From NCBI RefSeq assembly GCF_001613365.1, contig NZ_BDCF01000003.1, positions 62,001 to 126,000 of the forward strand: a stretch of 64,000 nucleotides of DNA. Direction: 5' to 3'. The position numbers and the translations under genes were made by a program. A model generated the notes under the pieces. That model did no database searches, was not told the origin of the DNA, and was given only the letters and a program-made list of their open reading frames with translations. This document shows, piece by piece, positions 1 to 11,158 of this stretch (its first letter is position 1; the number at the start of each line of letters is the position of its first letter). This DNA comes from Nocardia xishanensis NBRC 101358 (GTDB lineage: Bacteria; Actinomycetota; Actinomycetes; Mycobacteriales; Mycobacteriaceae).

Positions 1-3000
1 TCCAAGGTGTAGTCGATGGTGGCACCCCGATTGGACGCCGCCACCGGCCGTGGCCTGTCGGTCGGCAAACGAAGTTCTTCGGCAACGCCGTCCAGGGTTT
101 CGGTCCAGTACCGGATCTGCTGGGCGGCCAGCGATTCCGGATTGTCGGGCGAGCCGAGGGTAGCTCGTTGCCACAGTGCGTAATCCGCGTATTGGACAGG
201 CAGCGGTGTCCACGAAGGGGCTTCTCCGCTGATCCGTGCGGTGTACGCGGTCGTCACGTCGCGGGCCAGCGGCGTCATGGAGAAACCGTCCGCGGCGATG
301 TGGTGCACCACGACGGCCAGCACGTAATCGGGCTCCTCGCCACCGGCAGCGCGGAACAAGCGGGCGCGAACCGGCGCCCGGGTGCTCACATCGAAGCCTT
401 CGGTGACGAATTCGGTTACCGCTGTATCCAATTGGCTCGGCGGAACCGTTACCAGGTCCAGCTCGGGGTCTATCGCGTCGGCGGGTTCGATGAGCTGGAT
501 CAGCATTCCGTCGTGGTCCGGGTACCGCGTCCGCAAAGACTCGTGCCTGCGCAGCACATCGACCATGGCCGATCGCAGGGCGTCGACGCTGAACTCGCCA
601 CGCAACCGAATGGCGATCGGCACGTTGTATGCCCCCGAGCTGGTGTCGTACTGGTTGAAGAACCACATCCGTTGCTGGGCCGGCGCCAATGGCACCAGAT
701 CCGGGCGCGGCCCGGCGATCAGCGGTGGGCGTTGGCGCCCCGTGCTGGAATGCTCCTCTATCCGGGTAGCGAGCACCGCTACCGTGGGCGCTTCGAACAA
801 CAGCCGCACCGGAATCTCGGTACCCAGCGCGGCCCCGAGTCGCGCGGCGACCCGGGTCGCGACCACGCTGTCCCCGCCGAGGGCGAAGAACGAATCGTCG
901 AGGCCGACCGCATCGATTTTCAAGACCTCGGCGAACGATTCGGCGATCCTGCGTTCGAGGGGTGTCCGGGGTGAACGGAACGCCTTGTAGTCGGTGAACA
1001 CCGGCGCCGGTAGGGCCTTGCGGTCCAGTTTGCCCACCGGCGTCAAGGGGATACGCTCCAGCACCATGATCGCGGACGGGACCATATAGGACGGCAACCG
1101 GTCGGCCAGGTACTCGGTCAGGATCGTGGTATCGATCGAACCACCGGACGCGGCAACAACATACGAAGCCAGTGACTCGCCCCCCGAATCGTTGCGATGG
1201 CCGATGGTCACGGCGAAATCGACGCTCTCATGGGTGGCGAGCGTCGTATCGATTTCGCCGAGTTCGATACGCAGACCACGGATCTTGACCTGGAAATCCG
1301 ACCGGCCGAGATGTTGGATCGCTCCATCGGCTGTCCACCGGACCACGTCCCCTGTGCGATACATGCGTTCGCCGGCCGCCCACGGACACGCTACGAAACG
1401 CTCGGCCGTCAAAGGTGCCCGGCGATGGTATCCGCGGGCCAGCAGAGGACCCGCGACATACAACTCACCCGCCACACCGACCGGCACCGGTTGCAGCCGC
1501 TGATCCAGTACCCATTGCGAGACGCCGCGGATGGGGCGACCGATCGTGACCAACTCACCCGCCACCAACGGGGAAGTCAGCGTCACGGCAATGGTGGCCT
1601 CGGTAGGCCCGTATTCGTTGAACATGTTCCGGCCGTCGTCGCTCCATCGCTCGACCAACTCGGTGCCGTAACCCTCGCCACCGACCAGCAGGTATCGCAA
1701 ATCCGGTAGCGGCCAACGGGTGTGGTCGATGGTGGACAACGCCGTCGGTGTGATCAGGACATGACTGACCTGCTCTCGGTCGAGCAGTTCGCCGAGTTCG
1801 TCGCCGCCGTAGACGTCGCTGGGCGCGATGACCATCGTCGCACCCGCGCACAACGCCAACAGCAATTCCAGTACCGAAACATCGAAGCTCGGCGAAGCCA
1901 AATGCGCGATACGAGAATTCGATTCGATGCGCATGGCATCGCGGTGCTCGGTGGCGCAGTTGCCGAGTCCGCGGTGGGTGACCGCGACGCCTTTGGGCAA
2001 TCCGGTCGATCCGGAGGTATAGAGGACGTAGGCGACGTCATCGATACGCAGCGGGCATACCCGGTCATCGTCGGTGACAGGACGGTCCTCGGCCTCGTTG
2101 AGGTCCTCGGGTGTCAACCAGTCGATGTCGTCGGGTAATTGTGTTCGCGCGGAGGGCACGGTCAGACCGATCGACGCCTTGGAATCGGTCAGCATGTGGG
2201 TGATGCGTTCGACGGGGTGGGTCGGGTCGATCGGCAGGAAAGCAGCGCCCGACTTGGCGATCGCCCATACCGCGAGTACCGAATCGGGGGAGCGTGGCAT
2301 GCCGATCGCGACGACATCCTCTGGGCCGATACCTCGCTGAATCAGTAACCGAGCCAATCGATTCGAACGCTCGTCCACCTCCCGATAGCTCAGCTGCCGC
2401 CCCTCGAAAACAATCGCTGCGGCGTCGGGATCCCGTGCGGCCGCCGCTGTCAACAAGTCGGCCAGGGTGGTGGGCGCTGTCGTTGGTGCACCACAGCGCG
2501 ACACCAGATCGGCTCGCTCCTCAGGCTCGAGCACCTCGATGCCCCCCACCGCAACGGCGGGGTCGGTGGCTATCGACTCGAGTATCCGGATCCACCGGTG
2601 TGCGAAAGAATCAATCGTCGCGGCATCGAACAAATCAGTGGCGTAGGTGACCGCTACCGCCATGCCGCCACTGCCATGATCGTCCGACAATACGAGCTGT
2701 AGGTCGAAACGAGTTACCTCGTCTGGCAGGTCGGCCACCGACACATCTAGACCGGGTGACTCCAGCGCCACCCTCTCCAGGTTCTGGAAAGCCAGCATCA
2801 CCTGGACCAGCGGGTGTCGCGACTGCGACCGCTGCGGAGCGAGTTGATCCACCAGTTGCTCGAACGGAACATCGGCGTGCCCGAAGGCATTCCGATCGGT
2901 CTGGCCGACCCGGACGAGCAGATCGGTGAACGACTCGTCGAGATCGACCTCGGTCCGCAACACCAGGGTGTTGACGAACATATCGGCCCTGTCGTCGAAT

Positions 3001-4676
3001 TCGGTCGCGCCATGTACGGCGACCGGCGTACCGATCGGAATATCGGTCGAACCGCTCAACCGGGCGAGCAGAACCGCCAGCGCACCGTGAATAACCATGA
3101 ACAGTGGCGAGCCACGTTGCCGCGCGAACCGTTCTAACGCACGAACCAACTCGGCGCCCATCGTGTAGCCGCGGGTTGCATGCCGATTCGACATCATCAC
3201 CGGCCGTGACCTGTCCACCGGGAGATGGAGTTCCTCGGGAAGGTCCGCGAGCGTGGCTCGCCAGAACGCCAGGTTTTCGCGGCGGCGCCGTATCCCGGCG
3301 CCGTGGCGGGCGCTGTCGGGGTGGACCCGCTCGAGTTCGGTGTCCGGTGCGGCGGCGGCGAACGCGTCGAGAAACTGCGTGAATCTGGTGTAATGCGCCG
3401 ACAATTCGAGGTCGGTGTAGAGATTGGGATTGGCCATGAAGTGAAGGATCGTTTGCGGCGGGTCTCCAGCCTGGTAGAGGTCGACCAGCAAATCTTCGAC
3501 CGGTCCTGAGCTGAGGATATGAAACTCCGCGGTCATCGACCCGAGCCGGAGTTCCTGGTGGAAGAACATGACATTCACCAGCGGGCCCGCGAAACGCCGC
3601 TGCCCGTTGTGTCCCGCGGCGGCGCGAATGTCGGTGAGGCCGCACCGCTGGTGCCGTAGCGCTCCAACCAGATCGGACTGCACGCGCCGCACCAGCGTCG
3701 CGATCGTGTCGCCCGTGCCGAGCGTAATCGGAAGCGGCACAACGTTGACGAAGACTCCGGCGGACCGCCGCAGCACCGCGGTGGTACGACCCGATACGGG
3801 AATATTGACCAGGACCTTGTCCCGGCCGGTCATACGGGCCAGATAGCTTCCGAACGCGGCGATCACCACTGCGGCCGGGCTCGCCTCCAACGCCTCCGCG
3901 GAATGATCGATCCGCCCTACCGTCTCGGTGGGCAGTTCGGCTTTTGCCACGACACTGTCCGCGCGTGCGGGTGCGTATCCGTCGGCCAGGCTGGACTCTT
4001 CCTTGACGTCGGCGAGCTTGTCCAGCCAATATGCTTTGTCGCTGGTGAATCGGTTGGACTCCCGGTAACTGCGATCGGCCTCGTAGAGGGTGCGCAGGTC
4101 TGCCGCCCGGTTCGGCTCCGCTGTCCGGCCCTGCACCGCCGCTGTGTACAGCGCCGCGACCCGGTTCATTACCGTCATCGCGGCGTAGCCGTCCCCTGCG
4201 ACGTGGTGGCCCTTGAGGTACCACAGGAAATGCCGATCCCCGACCTGCAGAACCACCCACCTCAGCAGCCGGTCTCGGAGCATATCGAAAGGCGATGTGT
4301 ACTCCCGGCGCATCCACTCCAAAGCTGCCGCCATGGGGTCCGGTTCATCGCGCATATCGATGAGCGGTCCGGTCGAATCCAGCGAAGGGTCGAACAACTG
4401 ATGCGGCTCACCGTCGATCTCTACCAGCCGCATATACCCCGATTGGCATTCGTGGCCTGCTCGAATCGAAACCTTGCGAAGTAAGTCGAGATCGAGATCC
4501 CCGTGGAACTCGAGATACTGTGCCTCACATATCGGCACATCCGGGCTCAATTTCTGTGCCAGCCACAGCCCCCGCTGTCCCGCGGACAGCGGCACCGGCT
4601 GAGTGACCGACACGTCGGGCTCGGAGTTCCCGTCCGATCTCCGGTCGGGCGGGAACTGCGGTCGCGGAACGGTCAT
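1..4676 (-). CDS. Non-ribosomal peptide synthetase, N-terminal part (gene cut by left window edge)
   Basis: This multimodular NRPS would assemble a peptide on carrier domains; at least 1558 residues are in the window. ATG 4676 follows GGAGG at 4683-4687. Domains read by eye: a complete condensation domain (about residues 28-465, HHVAGDG at 157-163); directly after it only the second half of another condensation domain (about 468-710, from [10 protein letters not shown] through LPVDRSRP, with no HHxxxDG); an adenylation domain (about 735-1215: [39 protein letters not shown]); a carrier domain with GGDSV near 1270; and a third condensation domain with HHIAADG near 1459, cut by the edge. The pocket residues read roughly D-V-L-L-L-G-E-I-A, but without an alignment I assign no substrate. 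No MbtH-like gene is visible. The family is certain; the product is unknown. Confidence 0.95.
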   Translation of the reverse strand, partial: MTVPRPQFPPDRRSDGNSEPDVSVTQPVPLSAGQRGLWLAQKLSPDVPICEAQYLEFHGDLDLDLLRKVSIRAGHECQSGYMRLVEIDGEPHQLFDPSLDSTGPLIDMRDEPDPMAAALEWMRREYTSPFDMLRDRLLRWVVLQVGDRHFLWYLKGHHVAGDGYAAMTVMNRVAALYTAAVQGRTAEPNRAADLRTLYEADRSYRESNRFTSDKAYWLDKLADVKEESSLADGYAPARADSVVAKAELPTETVGRIDHSAEALEASPAAVVIAAFGSYLARMTGRDKVLVNIPVSGRTTAVLRRSAGVFVNVVPLPITLGTGDTIATLVRRVQSDLVGALRHQRCGLTDIRAAAGHNGQRRFAGPLVNVMFFHQELRLGSMTAEFHILSSGPVEDLLVDLYQAGDPPQTILHFMANPNLYTDLELSAHYTRFTQFLDAFAAAAPDTELERVHPDSARHGAGIRRRRENLAFWRATLADLPEELHLPVDRSRPVMMSNRHATRGYTMGAELVRALERFARQRGSPLFMVIHGALAVLLARLSGSTDIPIGTPVAVHGATEFDDRADMFVNTLVLRTEVDLDESFTDLLVRVGQTDRNAFGHADVPFEQLVDQLAPQRSQSRHPLVQVMLAFQNLERVALESPGLDVSVADLPDEVTRFDLQLVLSDDHGSGGMAVAVTYATDLFDAATIDSFAHRWIRILESIATDPAVAVGGIEVLEPEERADLVSRCGAPTTAPTTLADLLTAAAARDPDAAAIVFEGRQLSYREVDERSNRLARLLIQRGIGPEDVVAIGMPRSPDSVLAVWAIAKSGAAFLPIDPTHPVERITHMLTDSKASIGLTVPSARTQLPDDIDWLTPEDLNEAEDRPVTDDDRVCPLRIDDVAYVLYTSGSTGLPKGVAVTHRGLGNCATEHRDAMRIESNSRIAHLASPSFDVSVLELLLALCAGATMVIAPSDVYGGDELGELLDREQVSHVLITPTALSTIDHTRWPLPDLRYLLVGGEGYGTELVERWSDDGRNMFNEYGPTEATIAVTLTSPLVAGELVTIGRPIRGVSQWVLDQRLQPVPVGVAGELYVAGPLLARGYHRRAPLTAERFVACPWAAGERMYRTGDVVRWTADGAIQHLGRSDFQVKIRGLRIELGEIDTTLATHESVDFAVTIGHRNDSGGESLASYVVAASGGSIDTTILTEYLADRLPSYMVPSAIMVLERIPLTPVGKLDRKALPAPVFTDYKAFRSPRTPLERRIAESFAEVLKIDAVGLDDSFFALGGDSVVATRVAARLGAALGTEIPVRLLFEAPTVAVLATRIEEHSSTGRQRPPLIAGPRPDLVPLAPAQQRMWFFNQYDTSSGAYNVPIAIRLRGEFSVDALRSAMVDVLRRHESLRTRYPDHDGMLIQLIEPADAIDPELDLVTVPPSQLDTAVTEFVTEGFDVSTRAPVRARLFRAAGGEEPDYVLAVVVHHIAADGFSMTPLARDVTTAYTARISGEAPSWTPLPVQYADYALWQRATLGSPDNPESLAAQQIRYWTETLDGVAEELRLPTDRPRPVAASNRGATIDYTL

Positions 4677-5075
4677 CACTTGCCTCCAGACCCGACCGCG
4701 CCCCAGTATAAGCCGACTGATTGGTACGCGTATACCCCCCGAGTCGCGATTCGCGTCGCGTAAGTACGTCGATATTTACGAAAGTGATAGACGGCGCTCC
4801 GCGACTCCTCCACGTAGATCGTCGAGGCGCATCGGGTCCGAATAGCGATCGGCTCGAATAATGAATCATTCGCTATGGCTGGACACCTCGACGCAATTAC
4901 GTTCGATGCCCGATTGCGAATTGCGTCTACTTGGTCGCGATCGAGCGCCGGGCTCGGCGGGATCGATGACGCGGACATATTCGGACAGGTATGAGTGCAG
5001 GCCCACCGCACTTCGCCTGATCTTGCGTCTTATTTGTCCGTATCCGCGATAAGGTGCCCGAACGTGCGTCTCCGC
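4677..5075. other. Intergenic region upstream of the NRPS gene
   Basis: This 399-bp spacer separates the NRPS start from the stop of the GMC oxidoreductase gene. It is more A+T-rich than its surroundings around 4730-4900, which fits a promoter region for the NRPS. I see no convincing ORF with a ribosome binding site, no iron box and no strong terminator hairpin. Confidence 0.5.
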
Positions 5076-6719
5076 CTACTCCCCAGAACTGATGATCTGT
5101 TCGATATTGCGCTCGGCCAGCGCGCTGATCGTCAACGCCGGGTTCACGGTTCCGGTGCTGCCGGGCACAGCCGCCCCGTCCATCACGTACAGGCCTCGAT
5201 AACCGCGCACCCGACCGTACTCGTCTGTCGCGCGCCCGAGCACCGCGCCGCCCAACGGATGTGAGGTGAACGATGCGTCCCCGCCGATGACTCGTAGGGC
5301 GATGGGCTCGCAGTCGCACGCGACCTTGTCGTTGACTTCCAGCGCTCGCGCGAGGTAGCCGGCCGCGCCGTTGTCGGGCCACTGCAGGTCCACTCGCCCA
5401 TTGGCCGGGTTGTATACGAACCGGCCGCGGGTGTCGTCGAGCACGATGCCCAGCGATCCGAGAGTGGTGATGTCGAAAGGCGTCACGCCGGGGATGAACC
5501 AGCTCTCCAGCGACACAGGTGTGCCCGCCTCGTCCAGAATCCGGCTCGCGGACGGTGCGCCCTGCGTGCCCACTTCGAGTGAGCTGAGCGGTCGCGCCAG
5601 GCCGACATCACCGTTACTGCCCCAGCCTTCACCGATGTGTTCGTTCAGGTTCGGCAGCGCGCCGGTATCCCGCGCGCGCACCAACAGCTCGGAGGTGCCG
5701 ATAGAGCCGGCGCCCAGGAACAACTTGTCGCAAGTCAGCGTCCGGGTCAGGAGCACCTCGCCGGTAGGTGCGAGTTTGGTCAAGGCGACGGTATAGCGAC
5801 CCGACGGTCCCGGTTCCTTGGCGATGGCGTCCACGCGGTGGCCAGGGTAGATACGGGCGCGGCCGGTGTCCTCGGCATAGCGCAGGTAGTTCTGGTTCAG
5901 ATCGAACTTCGCGCCGTTGGAGTTGCCGAGGTTCGAACAGCCGACCGTTGCCGACGGCTTCGATCGTCCGGCCAGCTCGTCGCGGATGATGTTCCAATTC
6001 CACATGCCGTCGATACGCTGCGGCACATAGCCGGCGGCGCGGACCTGATCGTCCCAAGCCCGCGAGTGCGCGAACGCGACGGAGTGATAGATGTCCTCCG
6101 GTATCGGGCTCGGCCGCAAAGCATCTCGAACTCTGGGGTAGTAGACGTCATGCATCTCGCGATAGTCGACAACACCGCCGAACACATGCTCGAAGAACCG
6201 CTGCTCGGGTTCGATCATCACCCCGGTGAACACCACCGAGCCGCCGCCGACGCATGCACCGCGCCACACGTCGATGCCAGGGTAATTGGAAACGTCGAGG
6301 ACCCCGCCGAACGAATCGAACGACATGGGGGCCCTGGTCACGCCGGTGAACGTGGTGCGATGCCAGAAGCCGCGGCCATCCGGAATCGTGTCGACGGCGA
6401 AGATGTTGCGCCACGGATCGTTCGGCCAGCGCGATCCGCGCTCGAGCACCGCGACCTCGGTCCCGGACTGTGCCAGGCGCAGCGCGGCGATGGATGCCCC
6501 GAATCCCGATCCGACGACGATCGCGGGCACATGGTCGGCCGGATCCGGTAGCGGCGCGAAGATCTCCGGCACCAGTGCGCGGTACAGCAACGAATTCGGG
6601 CTCGGGCTGTAGTCGTCGGCCCGCACCGGGGAAGCGCCCGCCGTAAGCGCGCTTCCACCCGCGAGACCCAGCATCGCGGCGGCTAGGCCGACGCCTTTGA
6701 CGAAACCGCGCCGGTCCAT
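5076..6719 (-). CDS. Secreted GMC oxidoreductase, cholesterol oxidase-like
   Basis: Probable FAD-dependent 3-hydroxysteroid oxidase, exported by the Tat pathway; the family oxidises cholesterol to cholest-4-en-3-one and makes H2O2. The chosen ATG (6719) opens on MDRRGFVKG, a twin-arginine signal followed by an Ala/Leu-rich stretch, with GAGGG five bases upstream. In-frame starts at 6752/6755 would add 11-12 residues. The dinucleotide-binding motif GSGFGASIAALRLA lies shortly after the signal. The C-terminal part has TSHPLGG and VNPALTISALAERN, which match the His and Asn active-site regions of Streptomyces-type cholesterol oxidase. Length (about 547 aa) fits the family. Close GMC relatives with other alcohol substrates cannot be excluded. 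The P450 gene diverges upstream. Confidence 0.85.
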   Translation of the reverse strand: MDRRGFVKGVGLAAAMLGLAGGSALTAGASPVRADDYSPSPNSLLYRALVPEIFAPLPDPADHVPAIVVGSGFGASIAALRLAQSGTEVAVLERGSRWPNDPWRNIFAVDTIPDGRGFWHRTTFTGVTRAPMSFDSFGGVLDVSNYPGIDVWRGACVGGGSVVFTGVMIEPEQRFFEHVFGGVVDYREMHDVYYPRVRDALRPSPIPEDIYHSVAFAHSRAWDDQVRAAGYVPQRIDGMWNWNIIRDELAGRSKPSATVGCSNLGNSNGAKFDLNQNYLRYAEDTGRARIYPGHRVDAIAKEPGPSGRYTVALTKLAPTGEVLLTRTLTCDKLFLGAGSIGTSELLVRARDTGALPNLNEHIGEGWGSNGDVGLARPLSSLEVGTQGAPSASRILDEAGTPVSLESWFIPGVTPFDITTLGSLGIVLDDTRGRFVYNPANGRVDLQWPDNGAAGYLARALEVNDKVACDCEPIALRVIGGDASFTSHPLGGAVLGRATDEYGRVRGYRGLYVMDGAAVPGSTGTVNPALTISALAERNIEQIISSGE

Positions 6720-7056
6720 CGTGGCCCTCATGTGCTCTGAAGGTCGCTCCATCACATCCCCATACCTCTTGGTTTGTGTTGGGAAACTCGGTTACTCGCG
6801 GGCGGGCCGGTACCTGACGATGATCATTTCGATGTGTGTCCTGGGAGCTTGCTGATCAAGACATGGTCCGCTCTACCACGCTACCTGCGTGGCAGGACCG
6901 CGGAGCCGGAGTCGGTGCGATCGGCCACCGTGACGACCATGAGCAGTGCCTTCCGGCCCCGGTCGTCGACGTCGCAGACGGCGGCTAGCCCAGAATTAGC
7001 CAACCGTGCCGACGGTGGCGCTTACCATGGGGGACATCCAGCGTGGGAGGTGACGA
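6720..7056. other. Divergent intergenic region, GMC oxidoreductase / P450
   Basis: About 337 bp between two divergent starts. It must hold both promoters. I found no KstR-type AACnnGTT core and no other clear operator. GGGAGG at 7045-7050 is the ribosome binding site for the P450. Confidence 0.4.
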
Positions 7057-8343
7057 ATGTTAGCGCGCGCGTGGATACGGTGGCTGTTCCTCCATCGCGT
7101 GGCCCGGACCTATCTCTTGGTGTCGGCACGCCGGGGTGATCCCTTCGCGCAGATCGTGGTCGGTCCGGATCGCGAGCGGGGCGCGCCGCGCTCCGTAGAG
7201 GAGATCCGGCGGCGGGGCAGGATGTCCACGATAGCGCAGCAGGTGCGCGTGACCGCGGACCACGAACTGTGCAGGCTCATCCTGCGGGACCGTCGGTTCG
7301 GCACGTTCACGCCCAACAATCGAGCCCTGCCGAAGTCGATCCGATGGATACTGACCAAGACGGATCTTGGGCTTCCCAACCTCGCGGAACCGCCCTCGAT
7401 GCTGGTGACCGATCCGCCGGACCACACCAAGTACCGACGCCTGGTCGGGCAGGCATTCGCTCCGAAGGCGATAGCCAAACTCGAGCGGCGGGTCGTCGAA
7501 GTGACCGATGACCTGCTCGAACGCCTGAAATCGACGCCGCGACCCGATCTGATCAGCGACTTCTCCGAGCAGTTGCCCATCGCGATCATCGCGGAAATTC
7601 TCGGGCTGCCCGCCGACATGCATTCGACCTTGCTGAGGTGGGGAGACACCGGTGCGCCGCTGCTCGACCGCGGCCTGACCTGGGCCGCTTTCCGCCGCGC
7701 CATCGAAGACTTGGCCGAGGGGCAGCGGTATTTCGACCAGCACCTCGACGGGCTCGCCGCCGAACCGGGCGACGATGTGCTGAGCCTGCTGGTGACAGGT
7801 GGCGAGCTCACCCGCCGCGAGCAGGTGGCCAACGCGGCCCTGCTGCTCGACGCCGGATTCTTGACGACGGTGAACATGCTCGGCAACGGAATCGTCCTGC
7901 TGACACGCCATCCGGACCAGCTGGAACTGCTGACGGCGCAGCCGGACCTGTGGCCGGGCGCGGTCGAGGAAATCCTGCGCTACGACGGTCCCATACGGAT
8001 AACGGGACGCATCGCGAGCTGTGACATCGACATCGCCGGTGAGCACGTCGAATCCGGTTCCCTGATCCTGCTGTTGCTACAGGGCGCCAACAAGGACCCC
8101 ACCGTCTTCCCCGATCCCGAACGCTTCGATGTGACCAGGGCCAACGCCGCGGAACATCTCTCGTTCAGTAGCGGGGTGCACAGCTGCCTGGGAGCCCACC
8201 TCGCCCGATTGGAAGGCGCCATCGGGCTGCGAGCGCTCTTCGAGCGGTACCCGGATCTGCGTCTGGACGGCCCGCCGATCCCGCGTGGCCTGGTGAACCT
8301 GAACAGCTACCGCTCCATGCCCGCCAAACTATCCGCCAACTAG
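7057..8343 (+). CDS. Cytochrome P450
   Basis: Cytosolic haem-thiolate monooxygenase, 428 aa, a normal bacterial P450 length. The haem-binding loop is FSSGVHSCLG with the axial Cys at residue 377. The I-helix has AGFLTT (canonical A-G-x-x-T-T) and the K-helix ExxR is EEILR. The ATG follows GGGAGG by six bases. No ferredoxin or ferredoxin reductase gene is adjacent, so redox partners must come from elsewhere. It diverges from the cholesterol-oxidase-like gene, so a lipid or steroid substrate is possible, but that is inference only. The subfamily cannot be named by eye. Confidence 0.93.
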   Translation: MLARAWIRWLFLHRVARTYLLVSARRGDPFAQIVVGPDRERGAPRSVEEIRRRGRMSTIAQQVRVTADHELCRLILRDRRFGTFTPNNRALPKSIRWILTKTDLGLPNLAEPPSMLVTDPPDHTKYRRLVGQAFAPKAIAKLERRVVEVTDDLLERLKSTPRPDLISDFSEQLPIAIIAEILGLPADMHSTLLRWGDTGAPLLDRGLTWAAFRRAIEDLAEGQRYFDQHLDGLAAEPGDDVLSLLVTGGELTRREQVANAALLLDAGFLTTVNMLGNGIVLLTRHPDQLELLTAQPDLWPGAVEEILRYDGPIRITGRIASCDIDIAGEHVESGSLILLLLQGANKDPTVFPDPERFDVTRANAAEHLSFSSGVHSCLGAHLARLEGAIGLRALFERYPDLRLDGPPIPRGLVNLNSYRSMPAKLSAN

Positions 8344-8480
8344 CTGTCGCGGATGGGGGCGGCGGCGGGCCCGCCTCGTCGTGCTGGACCCGAATCCGGC
8401 GCTGCTGGAAGGCATCCGGTCACGCCAGTTATCGGCTACTGGCTCTGTTGTTCCATGCCAGCGGCGGTCATGCTGGGCCA

Positions 8481-9122
8481 ATGCTTCTCCGGCGGTTGGT
8501 CGCGCTCTACAGCGGGTTGTGGTTGTACGGGTTCTCCATGGCGGTCATGGTGCGCGCCGGGCTCGGCCTCGACCCGTGGGACGTGTTCCATCAGGGTGTG
8601 GCCGCACACGTGCCGCTCAGTTTCGGAGCGGTCACCGCGGTGACCGGCGCGGTGGTGCTGCTCGCGTGGATCCCGTTGCGGCAGCGGCCCGGCCTGGGCA
8701 CGGTCAGCAATATCGTGGTGATCGGGTTGTCGGTGGACGCCGGACTGTGGCTGCTGCCGACATGGGAATCGCTGCCGGTGCGCGTCGCCGCGATGTTCGC
8801 GGCCGTGGCGCTCAATGCCGCGGCCACGGTGCTCTACATCGGCGCCGGCATGGGTCCGGGGCCGCGTGATGGACTGATGACTGGCCTGGTCCGGCGCACC
8901 GGCTGGTCCGTCCGGCTGATCCGCACCGCCATCGAGGTGACGGTCCTTGTCACCGGCTGGCTGCTCGGCGGCGGCGTCGGCATCGGCACCCTCGTCTACG
9001 CCTTCGGCATCGGGCCGCTTATCCAGCTCATGATCCCCGCCGTAGACCGCCACCTTCCGGGTTTCCAGGCCGTCCGCGCACCGAAACCTGCTGCGGCGGA
9101 ATTGACCTCGGAGCGACTCTAG
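8481..9122 (+). CDS. YczE/YitT-like integral membrane protein
   Basis: Small polytopic membrane protein of about 213 aa with roughly five hydrophobic segments. It opens with MLLRRLVALYSGLWLYG and contains GLGLDPWDVFHQG, GLGTVSNIVVIG and GMGPGPRDGLM, the Gly-rich loops seen in YczE/YitT-family proteins. The molecular function of the family is poorly defined. An upstream TTG at 8448 is in frame, but neither start has a strong ribosome binding site; I prefer ATG 8481 because the family usually starts just before the first membrane segment. It lies 137 bp after the P450 gene on the same strand. Confidence 0.75.
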   Translation: MLLRRLVALYSGLWLYGFSMAVMVRAGLGLDPWDVFHQGVAAHVPLSFGAVTAVTGAVVLLAWIPLRQRPGLGTVSNIVVIGLSVDAGLWLLPTWESLPVRVAAMFAAVALNAAATVLYIGAGMGPGPRDGLMTGLVRRTGWSVRLIRTAIEVTVLVTGWLLGGGVGIGTLVYAFGIGPLIQLMIPAVDRHLPGFQAVRAPKPAAAELTSERL

Positions 9123-9413
9123 TGCGAGTTGGCTTCAGCCTGCACACCGGCACCGCGACGCCGCGCGCGGGCGGACTGCGTGCGGCGATCGACTCGGTCG
9201 TCGCCGACCCGGCGGCCGATCAATCGAAACGCAGGGATTGGCAAATCCGCGAAAAGCGCCCCCTGGCTCACTACCCGGCGACATCCTGCACCAACGACAC
9301 CTCGACCTGCCTACCTGAGTTGGGACGCGATCCTGGCTACCAGCGGCTGGGGGGTATTGAGCCGATGTCGTGAATGTCTTTCGTCGCAGCGGTTCCGGGG
9401 CGGTACGGATCGA

Positions 9414-10070
9414 TCAACGGTTCGGCCGTGACCTGGTCTGCCCGCCGAGGGGTGGCCCGCCGACGGGTGGGCCGTCCAGCGAGACCGGCTGCGGGGCGAC
9501 GAGCGGTATCGGTCGGCGCAGATCGACCATCGTCGCCGCGCGAATGATGCGCTTGCGTACCATGATCGGCCCGATTTCCGGCGCGCGGACCGACACCGTG
9601 ACGGTGCAATCGCCGGGGCCCAACGCCGCTAGCATGCCATCGCGGACGGTCGCTGTGAGCGGCTGGAGCAGCATCGCGACGCAGAGTTCGAGCGCGAATT
9701 CGCCCACGGGACTTCCGCCGACGCTCACGTCGAGCCGAGGACGGTACGACTGGCTGATCTCGTGTTCGAACAAGGCGACTTGCTCGGCCCCGCCGGAGCG
9801 GGTGCGCGTCGCCGCACCGCGGAGCCGGTCGTAGCGGCGCCACCCCGCGACCGCGACTCCGCCGAGGTCGACCTCGAGCAGACCGTCGACCGCCTTGGCC
9901 ACCTCGCACAGTGTCGTCGATTGCAGTGCGGCGGCGGCGCCGGGCATGCGGCGCAGCGCGAGCCGATCGACACCGCTCTGACGCAGGCATTCGGCCAGTT
10001 CACCCACTGCGGCGTCGGGTGCGCCGCTCCGGAACAGGACGGTCCGAGCCGTTATCCATGAAGTAGTCAT
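9414..10070 (-). CDS. Hypothetical protein, partner of the repeat protein
   Basis: A 218-aa protein I do not recognise. It has no signal peptide or clear membrane segment. The centre is mixed alpha/beta-like with basic patches ([15 protein letters not shown]), and the C-terminus is a Pro/Gly-rich tail ([10 protein letters not shown]). Its ATG overlaps the TGA of the upstream gene as ATGA (10067-10070), so the two are almost certainly cotranslated. A cytoplasmic partner for the membrane-anchored repeat protein is the natural guess; no function can be assigned. Confidence 0.7.
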   Translation of the reverse strand: MTTSWITARTVLFRSGAPDAAVGELAECLRQSGVDRLALRRMPGAAAALQSTTLCEVAKAVDGLLEVDLGGVAVAGWRRYDRLRGAATRTRSGGAEQVALFEHEISQSYRPRLDVSVGGSPVGEFALELCVAMLLQPLTATVRDGMLAALGPGDCTVTVSVRAPEIGPIMVRKRIIRAATMVDLRRPIPLVAPQPVSLDGPPVGGPPLGGQTRSRPNR

Positions 10071-11158
10071 CCTGGCACCTCCCTGATGTTCAGCCAGGGC
10101 TCGCCGACGCTCAGCCGGACCTGGACGCCCGGCGGACGGGTGAGCTGGCGAATGTGGATGGTCGGGCTGACGTCCTCGACCACGCGTACACGCACCTCGG
10201 GATCGGCCGGGCGGTTGCCCCGATGACGCAGAACCGCCGTCGCCACGCCCGCGGCGACGAGGAACCCACCGACGGCGAGCACGGCGGGGACGTGGTCGTC
10301 CGCCGGAGGCGGGTCCGGTCGCGCCGAAGTCGGGGGCTGCGAGCCGGGCGGCGTCACCTCCGGCGCGCTGACCGCGAACCCTGTTGTGGCGGAGACGGAT
10401 TCCGTGACTGTTACGGCGGAGGTGGCCGTGACTCCTCCGGTTGTGGGCTCAGGGCGTTTCTCCGAACTGTCGGTGGATGAGGGGGAGGGAGTCACTGATG
10501 ATGTGCTCGTGCTCGTGCTCGTGCTCGTGCCCGTGCCGGTGCCGGTGCCGGTGCGGGTGCCTGCGCCGGTGCAGGAGCCCGTGCCCGGGTCGGTGCCTTT
10601 GCCCGCGCCGGGGTCGGTGCCTTTGCCCGCGCCGGGGTCGGTGCCTTTGCCCGCGCCGGGGTCGGTCCCCTTACCGGTGCCGGGGTCGGTCCCCTTACCG
10701 GTGCCGGGGTCGGTGCCTTTGCCCGTGCCGGGGTCGGTGCCCTTACCGGTGCCAGTGCCAGTGCCAGTGCCTGCGCCGGAGCCAGTGCCCGGGTCGGTGC
10801 CCGTGCCGGGGTCGGTGCCGGGGTCGGTGCCTTTGCCAGTGCCCGGGTCGGTGGCCGTGCCTGTGCCTGCGCCCGGGTCGGTGCCTGTGCCTGAGCCTGA
10901 GCCTGTGCCAGGATCGGTGCCCGCGCCCGTGCCGGGGAGTGTGCCTGTGCCTGCGCCTGCGCTGGGGTCGGTGCCCGTGCCGGGGCCTGTGCCTGCGTCG
11001 GGGTCGGTGCCCGGCCAGCAACAGCCGGTGGTCACCGACTGTTCGATCGGCGAGTTCGGTGCGGTTGTCGGCGTCGTCGCCGCGATCGGTATCCACAGCG
11101 AGCCCAGGACTACCGCTGTGGCCGCCGCGACGAGGAACGATCGCGAATCGGTTCTCAT
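10067..11158 (-). CDS. Membrane-anchored low-complexity Gly-Thr-Asp-Pro repeat protein
   Basis: About 363 aa. ATG 11158 has GGAGAG seven bases upstream and opens a signal peptide ([19 protein letters not shown]). Residues about 50-240 are extracytoplasmic low complexity, built from GTGxGTDP and KGTDPGTG units, then Ser/Thr-rich sequence. Near residue 295 a single membrane segment ([21 protein letters not shown]) is followed by HRGNR and about 55 cytoplasmic residues. This is the layout of a wall-spanning stalk. The opposite strand is also open through the repeats but has no signal, start context or operon logic. An earlier start at 11221 would precede the signal peptide and is unlikely. Function unknown. 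Confidence 0.75.
   Translation of the reverse strand: MRTDSRSFLVAAATAVVLGSLWIPIAATTPTTAPNSPIEQSVTTGCCWPGTDPDAGTGPGTGTDPSAGAGTGTLPGTGAGTDPGTGSGSGTGTDPGAGTGTATDPGTGKGTDPGTDPGTGTDPGTGSGAGTGTGTGTGKGTDPGTGKGTDPGTGKGTDPGTGKGTDPGAGKGTDPGAGKGTDPGAGKGTDPGTGSCTGAGTRTGTGTGTGTSTSTSTSTSSVTPSPSSTDSSEKRPEPTTGGVTATSAVTVTESVSATTGFAVSAPEVTPPGSQPPTSARPDPPPADDHVPAVLAVGGFLVAAGVATAVLRHRGNRPADPEVRVRVVEDVSPTIHIRQLTRPPGVQVRLSVGEPWLNIREVPG
10587..10754. repeat. Seven tandem 24-bp repeats
   Basis: Seven contiguous 24-bp units, each starting GGGTCGGT on the plus strand and encoding KGTDPGTG or KGTDPGAG on the minus strand. Units 1-3 are identical, 4-5 are identical to each other, and 6-7 are diverged. Shorter 6-bp repeats (GTGCTC, GTGCCN) flank the block across about 10500-11000. 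Unit number is expected to vary between strains. Confidence 0.9.

Noticed and set aside
9122..9373. Plus-strand ORF directly after the YczE-like gene
   Set aside because: It has a GTG start overlapping the previous stop region but no ribosome binding site, domain or hydrophobicity pattern.
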